Assembly (NCBI GenBank): GCA_018713425.1
Contig: DVOT01000126.1
Coordinates: forward strand, 1-5,768
Direction: 5' to 3'
DNA: 5,768 bases
Origin: Alectryocaccomicrobium faecavium
GTDB taxonomy: Bacteria; Bacillota; Clostridia; Christensenellales; Aristaeellaceae
Part shown: piece by piece, positions 1 through 5,742 of the stretch
Position numbering within the stretch: the stretch's first letter is position 1
Layout: each line of letters starts with the position of its first letter
Notes under the pieces: model-generated
Seen by the model: only the letters and a program-made list of their open reading frames with translations
Database searches by the model: none
What the model was told of the DNA's origin: nothing
Translations under genes and position numbers: made by a program

Positions 1-48
1 AGCTGTCGGCGCTAGCCGACTGAGGGGTTGTTTCCTCACGTCGTCAGC
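1..48 (-). repeat. Edge of a palindromic intergenic repeat (partial)
   Basis: Two stems lie side by side: GTCGGC-GCTA-GCCGAC (5-20) and TGAGG...CCTCA (21-25 with 34-38), and GCTG (2-5) can pair with CAGC (45-48). On the minus strand the core reads AACAACCCCTCAGTCGGC, then a loop, then GCCGACAGCT, and runs off the window. I recall very similar CCCCTCAGTC...GACAGCTCCCC elements scattered between genes in gut Clostridia (Oscillospiraceae). That match is from memory and not checked. Positions 49-129 hold no gene that I can see. Confidence 0.42.
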
Positions 49-110
49 AAAGTTGCGGCAGAATTGGCGACTCATTAAGCACAAAACATGCAATAGTCTT
101 GAATGAAATT

Positions 111-123
111 TTGACTTTGTCAA
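111..123. other. Short palindrome beside the 3' hairpin
   Basis: TTGAC-TTT-GTCAA is a 5-bp inverted repeat six nt to the left of the large hairpin. It contains a TTGACA-like box on the minus strand, but no TATAAT-like partner at proper spacing was found, so I do not call a promoter. Function unknown. Confidence 0.25.
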
Positions 124-129
124 TACTCT

Positions 130-164
130 GAGCGGTTGTGGGGACGCCGTCCCCACAACCGCTC
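130..164. terminator. Perfect 16-bp-stem hairpin at the end of the operon
   Basis: GAGCGGTTGTGGGGAC (130-145) and its exact complement (149-164) flank a 3-nt loop. It lies 46 nt past the binding-protein stop codon. On the plus strand the stem is followed by TTTCTCTT; on the minus strand it is followed by AGAGTATTG, with no T-run. As an intrinsic terminator it therefore reads better for plus-strand transcription entering from the left. For the operon it may still end transcription or protect the mRNA 3' end. Confidence 0.7.
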
Positions 165-210
165 TTTCTCTTATTACGCTTGTGCTCTTTGCGCGTCAAT
201 TTGCCAATGC

Positions 211-1773
211 CTATTGTGCCAGATAGGTGTTGTAATAGTAGTCGCTGTAGATCTGGAGATATTCTTCATAGCCCAAGCCATCGAGCGTGTTGAAGAAGTT
301 TTCGAGGTTCTCATCGTTGATCTCCAGATCCCCGGAAACGAACAGAGCGTATTGCTCTTCCACGTAAGTGTTGATCGGCGTGGCAAGCTCGTTGCAGCGC
401 TCGTTGGTTTCCGCGTCGAAGAAGCGCAGATCCGGATAGCCGTCCACCAGATAGGGCAACACATGCTCTTCTTCATCGTGGTTATAGACGGGCGGGTTGT
501 ATTCGCGCGTCGCCTCTTCAAACATGTCGTAGCCCAAGCCCAGGTATCCGCCAATGATGCCTTGCACGCGCAGATTCTGATAATCGCCGAAGGAATTGTA
601 AGTGCCGTTTTCTATTTCGGCGCAAGTCCATTCATAGCGGCCTTCCTCATTGAGGGTAGCGGTGTAGCCGCTTTCCAGGCCATAGAGGATATCGGTTTCT
701 TCCGCGCTGGGGCCGTAGTGCATCAGGATATAGTTGTCGTAATCGAAGTGCCAGTCGAGCCACTTCATCAGGCGTTCCACCTTGGCGGGATCGCACGTAG
801 CGCTGATGGAGAAGGACTGGTTGTTCACGGCGCTGTAGGAACGATAGACCTGCGAGGTGGGATTCCAATCCGAGGTGAGGAAATAGCAGCTCGTCCAGTC
901 ATCGGGATTGATCACGCCGGATGTGTTCTGGCTAAAGCCGGTGAGGTCGTTCGCCTTCAAGGCGGCGGTTTCATCGCCTGCCACCTGGTCGGCAAAGAGG
1001 TTCGGGCTGAAATAGCCCTTTTCGTAATAGTCATGCACGACCTTCAGGTATTCGGGGAACACTTCGCGGTCGCCATATACGAAGGTGGGTTCGCCGTTGC
1101 GCATGGCGATGGTCGTCAGAGAAGCCGCGGCGTGCGTGATAAAGCCGAACGCGTTCATGATAAAGCGGGGACTATCTCCCAGGTCGCCCGCCATGGGAAC
1201 CACGTCTTCGCCGCGCGCTTTGAAGGCCGCCATCACTTCGGAGAACTCATCCAGCGTTTTGGGCACTTCGAGGCCCGCCTCGTCCAGCCACTTCTGGTTG
1301 ATGTAGAACGTCATGCAGGAGTTGTTTGCGTTGTTGAAGGAACCCAGCGAATAGATCGCGCCGTTGGAGGCGGTCAGCATCGCGCGGTAGGTGGGGTTCG
1401 AGTCCAGGATGCGCGTGAGGTTGGGCATGATTTCCGGCGTGATATACGGCGCCAGGTCGATGAGCAGCCCGCTGGTTTCGCCGAATTCCACCTGCTGCGC
1501 GGAGGACATGAACATCTGGTAGAACACATCCGGCATATCGCCGCTGGCGAAGGCGATGGACTTATAGTCGCTGGCGGAGGTGACCTGGGTTACGGTGAAA
1601 TTGATGCCGAACTGTTCGCGGCAATAATCCCACCACCAAATATCGTCCGCGTTGCCCTGGTTGGAGCGCTGGTATACCACAATGGAAACATCGATAACGT
1701 CTTCTTCGGCGAACGCCGCGCACAGGCTAGAGAGCAACACGAGCGACAAAAGAATGCTAAGCAGCTTCTTCAT
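211..1773 (-). CDS. lplA: Secreted sugar-binding protein of ABC importer (LplA/YtcQ-like, SBP family 1)
   Basis: Extracellular solute-binding protein, 520 residues, fitting the large LplA-type group (about 500-560). The start is ATG 1773, with AAGGAG 12 nt upstream; the upstream in-frame ATG at 1797 is rejected because the ribosome binding site lies inside that extension. Residues 1-22 form a Sec signal: MKKLL, a hydrophobic core, then a likely AFA cleavage site before EED. The single Cys (residue 18, SSLC) is a poor lipobox. Family features seen: FASGDMPDVFY (75-85), LIDLAPYITPEIMPNL (104-119), NGAIYSLG (137-144), INQKWLDEAGLEVPKTLDEF (158-177), MKWLDW near 336-341, and a Tyr-rich C-terminus after an F-x-x-G-D segment (478-482). 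It is last in the operon, as in many Firmicute transporter sets. Role: capture of an oligosaccharide and delivery to the two permeases. The ligand is not readable from sequence. Confidence 0.92.
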   Translation of the reverse strand: MKKLLSILLSLVLLSSLCAAFAEEDVIDVSIVVYQRSNQGNADDIWWWDYCREQFGINFTVTQVTSASDYKSIAFASGDMPDVFYQMFMSSAQQVEFGETSGLLIDLAPYITPEIMPNLTRILDSNPTYRAMLTASNGAIYSLGSFNNANNSCMTFYINQKWLDEAGLEVPKTLDEFSEVMAAFKARGEDVVPMAGDLGDSPRFIMNAFGFITHAAASLTTIAMRNGEPTFVYGDREVFPEYLKVVHDYYEKGYFSPNLFADQVAGDETAALKANDLTGFSQNTSGVINPDDWTSCYFLTSDWNPTSQVYRSYSAVNNQSFSISATCDPAKVERLMKWLDWHFDYDNYILMHYGPSAEETDILYGLESGYTATLNEEGRYEWTCAEIENGTYNSFGDYQNLRVQGIIGGYLGLGYDMFEEATREYNPPVYNHDEEEHVLPYLVDGYPDLRFFDAETNERCNELATPINTYVEEQYALFVSGDLEINDENLENFFNTLDGLGYEEYLQIYSDYYYNTYLAQ

Positions 1774-1785
1774 AATGCAATGCAT

Positions 1786-1791
1786 CTCCTT
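1786..1791 (-). promoter_or_regulatory. Ribosome binding site of the binding-protein gene
   Basis: AAGGAG on the minus strand, 12 nt before ATG 1773. Spacing is slightly long, but the other in-frame ATGs (1797 and 1785) lie upstream of the site or directly against it. Confidence 0.7.
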
Positions 1792-1833
1792 TTTCATAGA
1801 TGGTGTCGGTCATGGTGGCTGCCAGGTGCTGCG

Positions 1834-2778
1834 CTATCCCTTTAGGGATCCGATCATAACCCCCTTTACAAAGTATTTTTGCACAAATGGGTAGAGCACA
1901 AGCATAGGTGCGCAAGCGATGAAAATGATGGCGTATTTCATGGTATACACCATAAATGCCTGATGTTGCAGCATCTCAATTTCTTCTTGCGACATCATGC
2001 CGTAATCCAGCGATTGCGTTTGGTTCAGGATCAGAATCTGGCGCAGCCGCAGCTGCAAGGGCCATTTTTTCTGATCGGTGATGTAGATAAACGCGGTGTA
2101 CCAACTGCCCCACGTGCCCACCGCGGCGTACAGCGCCATAACGGCGATGATGGCGCCGGAGAGCGGTAGCGCGATTTTTAGAAAGGTTTGCCATTCAGTC
2201 GCCCCGTCGATATAGGCGGATTCGAACAATTCGTTGGGAATGCTGGTTTGAAAATAGGTGCGCGTGATGATCAGGTTGGAATAGCCAATGCCCATGCCCA
2301 GGATCATAATCCAGCGGGAATTCACCAGGCCCAGATTGCGGTTGAGAATATAGCTGGGAATCAGGCCGCCGCTCAGGAACATGGTGATGAAAAAATACCA
2401 GGTGATGACAACGCGGCCGGGCAGCTGCTTTTTGGAAAGCGTGTATGCCGCAGGAATCGTGAGCAAGAGCACATATATTGTGTGGGCCACGGTATACAAC
2501 ACCGTGTTCGCGTAAGAAAGCCAGATATCCCGGTTTTCGAAAACGTTTTGATACGCTTCAAAGGATATGGTTTTCGGCCACAGGTAAATTCCGCCCAGCG
2601 CCGCTTCCTCGGGCGTGGCGATGGAGACGATGATGATGTACCACATGGGGTAAATCATGGTGAGCGTTATGAGCGCCACAACAAAAACGTTGATCACATC
2701 GAACACGACGTCGCCCCGCGTGCGGCGAATGGCATGGTGCTTTGGTTTGCCCAGCGCTTTGCGTCTCGTTATGGTCAT
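1834..2778 (-). CDS. lplC: Carbohydrate ABC transporter permease, LplC/YtcP type
   Basis: Second membrane subunit of the importer, 314 residues, the usual size for LplC/YtcP. The ATG at 2778 has GGGAG 8 nt upstream, in the 15-nt gap after the first permease's stop codon. Hydrophobic segments lie near residues 29-51, 91-112, 122-145, 156-172, 206-226 and 281-300. The EAA loop reads NELFESAYIDGATEW (182-196) followed by LKIALP. The C-terminus (PFVQKYFVKGVMIGSLKG) is the characteristic tail of this family. It should pair with the LplB-type subunit to form the channel. No ATPase gene adjoins; related systems use a shared MsmX-type ATPase encoded elsewhere, so that is inferred here. The final codons overlap a small inverted repeat (1836-1849), and 60 nt separate this gene from the binding-protein gene. 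Confidence 0.94.
   Translation of the reverse strand: MTITRRKALGKPKHHAIRRTRGDVVFDVINVFVVALITLTMIYPMWYIIIVSIATPEEAALGGIYLWPKTISFEAYQNVFENRDIWLSYANTVLYTVAHTIYVLLLTIPAAYTLSKKQLPGRVVITWYFFITMFLSGGLIPSYILNRNLGLVNSRWIMILGMGIGYSNLIITRTYFQTSIPNELFESAYIDGATEWQTFLKIALPLSGAIIAVMALYAAVGTWGSWYTAFIYITDQKKWPLQLRLRQILILNQTQSLDYGMMSQEEIEMLQHQAFMVYTMKYAIIFIACAPMLVLYPFVQKYFVKGVMIGSLKG
1836..1849 (-). other. Small inverted repeat at the permease/binding-protein junction
   Basis: ATCCCT-TT-AGGGAT forms a 6-bp stem with a 2-base centre that overlaps the last codons and the TAG stop of the LplC-type gene, followed by a 60-nt spacer before the binding-protein gene. Such junction structures can protect or process mRNA so that the binding protein is made in excess, but the stem is short and this role is inferred. 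Confidence 0.25.
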
Positions 2779-2793
2779 GGTTTCCGCTCCCTT

Positions 2794-3759
2794 CTACCAC
2801 AGCGCGATGTCGGACACTTTGCGCGCGATGGTGTTTGTGAGAATGATCAGGATCAGGTTGATAAACGTGTTGAACAGGCCGATGGCAGCGGAATAATCCC
2901 AGTAGGCCGTGGTTCCACCCGCGCCCAGCGTGCGCTCGTACACGTAGGTGGAAATCACGCGGCTGGCGGACAAGTTCAAATCCGTTTGCAGCAGGAACAC
3001 CTTTTCAAAGCCAACGCCCATAATGGAGCCAACGCGCAAAATCAGCATAATCACCACCGTCGGCAGGATGGTGGGAATGTTGATGTGCACCACCACATCC
3101 CAGCGGCTGGCGCCATCGATGCGCGCGGCTTCTATCAAATCGGGCGAAACGTTGGAAAGGTTGGCGAGGTAAATAATCGTGCCCCAGCCGATGCCCTGCC
3201 ACACGCCCGACCACACATACAGGTGATCGAAATATTTCGCCTTGTACATGAAGGGAACGGGTTCCCCGCCCAAGGCGACAATCGCGTTGTTCACAATCCC
3301 ACCGTCCACATTGAAGAACATGTGAACCATTGCGCACACAACCACCGTGGAAATGAAGTGCGGCATATAGCTGATCATTTGCACCGTTTTTTTGAACTTA
3401 TGGTTCGTAAGCTCGTTGATCATCAGCGCAAAGATGATGGAGCAGGGGAACGTCGCGAAGGAATATAGGCTGATCCGGATGGTATTCCACAGGATCGGCT
3501 CGAAGTATGGGTCGCGGAAGAAAGCCATAAAATGTTCGAGACCGGCCCAGTCGCTGCCGAGAATGCCGTCGATCACCTTATAATCCTTAAACGCGATCAC
3601 CACGCCATACAGGGGTATGTAATGCCAGATAAAGGTGGTGATTATGGGCGGCAATACAAACAGATATAGCTGCCAAAACCGCCGCATCAACCTGCGTGTG
3701 TTGGCCCATTGCTTTTTGCGCAACGCACGGGCCGGGGAACCTGCATAGGTCCTTATCAT
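2794..3759 (-). CDS. lplB: Carbohydrate ABC transporter permease, LplB type
   Basis: Inner-membrane subunit of an oligosaccharide importer, 321 residues, a normal length for the LplB/YteP group. The ATG at 3759 is set by a strong AGGAGGGG 8 nt upstream; the reading frame stays open further upstream but only as a shadow over the lyase gene. After a basic N-terminus (residues 1-28), hydrophobic segments lie near 30-50, 95-118, 131-150, 184-200, 231-252 and 292-312, giving about six membrane passes. The EAA loop that contacts the ATPase is clear: DLIEAARIDGASRW (207-220) followed by INIP. The C-terminus RKVSDIALW matches the usual ending of LplB proteins. It lies 15 nt before the second permease, so the two are probably translationally coupled. 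The gene symbol denotes the family; the substrate is inferred only from the neighbouring lyase-like gene (a uronate oligosaccharide would be plausible, as for B. subtilis YteP-YtcP-YtcQ). Confidence 0.93.
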   Translation of the reverse strand: MIRTYAGSPARALRKKQWANTRRLMRRFWQLYLFVLPPIITTFIWHYIPLYGVVIAFKDYKVIDGILGSDWAGLEHFMAFFRDPYFEPILWNTIRISLYSFATFPCSIIFALMINELTNHKFKKTVQMISYMPHFISTVVVCAMVHMFFNVDGGIVNNAIVALGGEPVPFMYKAKYFDHLYVWSGVWQGIGWGTIIYLANLSNVSPDLIEAARIDGASRWDVVVHINIPTILPTVVIMLILRVGSIMGVGFEKVFLLQTDLNLSASRVISTYVYERTLGAGGTTAYWDYSAAIGLFNTFINLILIILTNTIARKVSDIALW

Positions 3760-3767
3760 CGGTCTAT

Positions 3768-3775
3768 CCCCTCCT
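3768..3775 (-). promoter_or_regulatory. Strong ribosome binding site of the LplB-type permease
   Basis: AGGAGGGG on the minus strand, 8 nt before ATG 3759. It fixes the start at MIRTYAG and rules out the 110-residue upstream extension of the open frame, which overlaps the lyase-like gene out of frame. Confidence 0.88.
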
Positions 3776-3852
3776 GACCAATTTGTCGATGGGTTGCATG
3801 GCGCGCGGCCGGAATCGCCGCTTGGAAATTTTGGGTGCAAGAAACCAAGCCT

Positions 3853-3866
3853 CCGGCACGCGCCGG
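3853..3866 (-). other. Second small hairpin in the lyase-permease gap
   Basis: CCGGC / GCCGG with a 4-nt loop, 25 nt after the end of the preceding T-run. A further weak pairing, CTTGG with CCAAG (3821-3825 and 3845-3849), lies beyond it. The 172-nt gap (3760-3931) is thus rich in potential RNA structure; I see no riboswitch class and no coding sequence in it. Confidence 0.35.
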
Positions 3867-3891
3867 AAAGCGAAACCGAACCATGGGTAAG

Positions 3892-3922
3892 AAAAATCCA
3901 ACGGCTGCGCCGCGCGCAGCCG
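3892..3922 (-). terminator. Intercistronic terminator-like hairpin (attenuator) after the lyase-like gene
   Basis: Ten nt after the TAA stop, the minus strand carries a perfect 9-bp GC-rich stem, CGGCTGCGC / GCGCAGCCG, with a 3-nt loop (3922-3902). It is followed by TTGGA and then five T residues (3896-3892). The U run begins 5 nt after the stem, so it is a weaker than ideal intrinsic terminator. The three transporter genes follow with no obvious second promoter, so partial read-through is inferred: more lyase mRNA than transporter mRNA, or a regulated antitermination point. Confidence 0.55.
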
Positions 3923-3931
3923 CAAACCATC

Positions 3932-5614
3932 TTATAGGGGAGCGGATATGGCCCGCGCGTGCTCGCGGTGGGAAAAACACAGCGCAATTTCCCGGTTGAC
4001 CGGCGACCAATCCGTGGCGTACAGGCTGAAAGCGTCCTTGCGCTGCGGAACGCTTCCGCGCATGGTTTTGTGGTACATATGGTTGGCAAACAGGCCGCGC
4101 ACCGTCACTTCGCAGCCGGTTTCGACATTTTCCAGGCGCGCGTCGCCCTGTTTTATGGCCAACTCGCCGCCCGCAGTGGTGTCGAGAATGACTTGACTGG
4201 TTTCCAGACGCGTGCCCGCGGGCACGACAAATTCCAGCTTAAAGGGCACGTGCGGCGTGTTGTCCACGCGAATGCGCATGGTCAGGCCGTTTTCCTGGTC
4301 TTCAACATCCAGCGTATAATCCAAATCGCAGGGATTGAGCACAGGTCTTTGAGAATGGTCCATTTGGAACCAATCCGAACTGGCGGGCGGCGTGGGGAAA
4401 AGGCCCTTGTATTCCCCATGGGCCCGGAATGTCATGCGGTAGCCCGTTTCGGTTTTTGCAATTTTGGTGGGCGCGAATTGCGCCACGGCGAAAAAGGAAG
4501 AACACATGCGCGCGGTCATAGTAGCTTTGCCAAATTTCACGTGCAAAAAATCGGGATTGTTCGCCAGTAGCGTATAGCTGAAATCGCCCTTGCGAACGCG
4601 CAAAATGTTGGAATTGGGATAAAACGCGTGGTACGATGTAGGAAGCGCGACGCCGGATAGATCCACGTCCAGCGCTTTGAGTTGCGGTTTTTCCAGATAC
4701 AGCCACAGCGGCGCGGGTACGCCCCGCCCCTCCATGACGGACGAGCGGAACATCTCTTCGGCAAATTTGAGATATTTCAAATTGCCAAATTTTTCGCCTG
4801 CCCATAGGTATAAATAATACCACAGATGCCCGGGATATACCCGTTCTTCCCCTTTGTCCTGCCGGCGGGAATTGCGCGTGAAAATGGCGCCGTCCCCGTC
4901 GCAATACTGGAAAGTGAGTTCCAAATTCCGCTGGGCGTATTCCTCCAACTGGGGCAGGTTGCCTTCTTCCGCCATCACCAGCATGGAATTGACGTTGATG
5001 GGGTTGTAGCATCCCATGGAGCGCTCGGTGAATTCTCCGTATTCGTCGCAATCAATCCCTTCGGAAAGATAGCCGTCCACCTTTTCCCTGAGTTCCTTCC
5101 AGCCAAAAATGTTGTGGCACATCAGCAGCGCGGCGCATTCCACCCAGCGATGGTTGGGCGTGTGGAAGCCGCCGTTTAGGCAGCCCTTGGCGAGCAGGGC
5201 CAGGGCTTTGAGCATGTGGTCGCGCGCGGCGCATTCCTCCGCCGTGCCTTGCATATAGCGAACAAAGTTTTTGTAGCCCCGGCAAAAAGCTTGGATTTCA
5301 AAGGTAGCGGGGGTGTAAAAATTGGTCGCGAGAAAATCCAGCGTTCCATTTGGGTGGCAAACGCGCAAAAGCATATCGCAGGCTTCGTGAATGTAGGAGA
5401 GGAGACTTGCATCGCGAAAATAACGGCTTTCTTGGCAGGAATACACGGTGCAGCACGCGCCAATCAGCCCAGGACCGCTGCCCGGCTCAATGAGATAGGT
5501 CATATCGTCCAGGGCCCCGCAATACCGGTTGGCAACATCGGTGCAGCGCCGGGTTAGCATGCGGGATACGCCGGCATCCATAGCGGATACGATTAGAGGA
5601 TAATGCGCTTTCAC
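3932..5614 (-). CDS. Putative cytoplasmic heparinase II/III-like polysaccharide/oligosaccharide lyase
   Basis: Encodes 560 residues from a GTG start. The GTG is chosen because AAGGAG lies 9 nt upstream; an in-frame ATG at 5665 would add 17 residues but has no ribosome binding site. Numbering from the GTG: about residues 1-310 look all-helical (toroid-like), and about 320-560 look beta-rich. Seen motifs fit the heparinase II/III-type lyase plan (heparinase II, PL15, PL17): an Asn-His pair in TPNHRW (N154, H155), a following EFTERSMGCY segment ending in a candidate catalytic Tyr (Y203), and a His at the domain junction in SYHAFYPNSN (H329). Known members use such Asn/His/Tyr residues for beta-elimination of uronate-containing glycans. 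There is no signal peptide and Cys is frequent, so a cytoplasmic site is inferred, acting on imported oligosaccharides. It is first in the operon, before the transporter genes. Substrate is unknown. It could be a divergent hydrolase or a PL8-like enzyme; GH88/GH105 is less likely because those lack the C-terminal beta domain. Confidence 0.62.
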   Translation of the reverse strand: MKAHYPLIVSAMDAGVSRMLTRRCTDVANRYCGALDDMTYLIEPGSGPGLIGACCTVYSCQESRYFRDASLLSYIHEACDMLLRVCHPNGTLDFLATNFYTPATFEIQAFCRGYKNFVRYMQGTAEECAARDHMLKALALLAKGCLNGGFHTPNHRWVECAALLMCHNIFGWKELREKVDGYLSEGIDCDEYGEFTERSMGCYNPINVNSMLVMAEEGNLPQLEEYAQRNLELTFQYCDGDGAIFTRNSRRQDKGEERVYPGHLWYYLYLWAGEKFGNLKYLKFAEEMFRSSVMEGRGVPAPLWLYLEKPQLKALDVDLSGVALPTSYHAFYPNSNILRVRKGDFSYTLLANNPDFLHVKFGKATMTARMCSSFFAVAQFAPTKIAKTETGYRMTFRAHGEYKGLFPTPPASSDWFQMDHSQRPVLNPCDLDYTLDVEDQENGLTMRIRVDNTPHVPFKLEFVVPAGTRLETSQVILDTTAGGELAIKQGDARLENVETGCEVTVRGLFANHMYHKTMRGSVPQRKDAFSLYATDWSPVNREIALCFSHREHARAISAPL

Positions 5615-5623
5615 AAGCTCGCT

Positions 5624-5629
5624 CTCCTT
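5624..5629 (-). promoter_or_regulatory. Ribosome binding site that sets the GTG start of the lyase-like gene
   Basis: AAGGAG on the minus strand, 9 nt before the GTG at 5614. The alternative ATG at 5665 has no purine-rich Shine-Dalgarno stretch before it, so this site decides the start. Confidence 0.75.
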
Positions 5630-5694
5630 CCATAACAGCAGGGTGGGTACTTGTAATGCACACATAACTTAACTTGGACGGCAAAGATTGATGA

Positions 5695-5708
5695 TAAAGC
5701 TCACTTTA
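5695..5708. promoter_or_regulatory. Inverted repeat over the transcription start, candidate operator
   Basis: TAAAG-CTCA-CTTTA is a perfect 5-bp inverted repeat with a 4-nt centre. It sits just downstream of the -10 box and covers about +1 to +13 of the predicted transcript. A repressor bound there would block initiation. The arms are short, so chance is possible; the position is the main argument. Confidence 0.35.
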
Positions 5709-5713
5709 GTTGT

Positions 5714-5742
5714 ATTATATATCGGAAGGAAAATAATGTCAA
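5714..5742 (-). promoter_or_regulatory. Sigma-A-type promoter of the operon
   Basis: On the minus strand a perfect TTGACA (5742-5737) and a perfect TATAAT (5719-5714) are separated by exactly 17 nt. Both boxes match the housekeeping sigma consensus completely. Upstream DNA (5743-5768) is very AT-rich, as in an UP element. The expected transcription start is near 5707, giving a leader of about 93 nt before the GTG at 5614. Such a strong promoter ahead of a catabolic operon suggests control by a repressor or by the attenuator downstream; no catabolite-response (cre) site was recognised. Confidence 0.88.

Noticed and set aside
136..1845. Plus-strand open frame of 569 codons antisense to the binding-protein gene
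   Set aside because: It is a mirror of the GC-rich third positions of the real gene. The protein has no recognisable motif and the frame opens inside the hairpin with no ribosome binding site, whereas the minus-strand frame has clear family features.
2188..3468. Plus-strand open frame of 426 codons across both permease genes
   Set aside because: It spans the junction of two convincing permeases. Its translation is His-, Gln- and Arg-rich low-complexity sequence typical of antisense frames.
3760..3931. Riboswitch or small RNA gene in the lyase-permease gap
   Set aside because: Several short stems are present, but I could not match them to any known riboswitch class and no separate promoter is evident.
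3760..4089. 110-residue N-terminal extension of the LplB-type permease
   Set aside because: It overlaps the lyase-like gene in another frame, crosses the hairpin gap, and bypasses the strong AGGAGGGG site that serves ATG 3759.
5652..5665. Catabolite-response (cre)-like stretch TGTAATGCACACA in the leader
   Set aside because: The central CG of the cre consensus is GC here and the half-sites do not match well.
5666..5675. Direct repeat AACTTAACTT in the leader
   Set aside because: Two copies of 5 nt in AT-rich sequence are easily due to chance.
5487..5684. 65-codon minus-strand frame starting in the leader
   Set aside because: It overlaps the start of the lyase-like gene out of frame, has no ribosome binding site, and has shadow-like composition.
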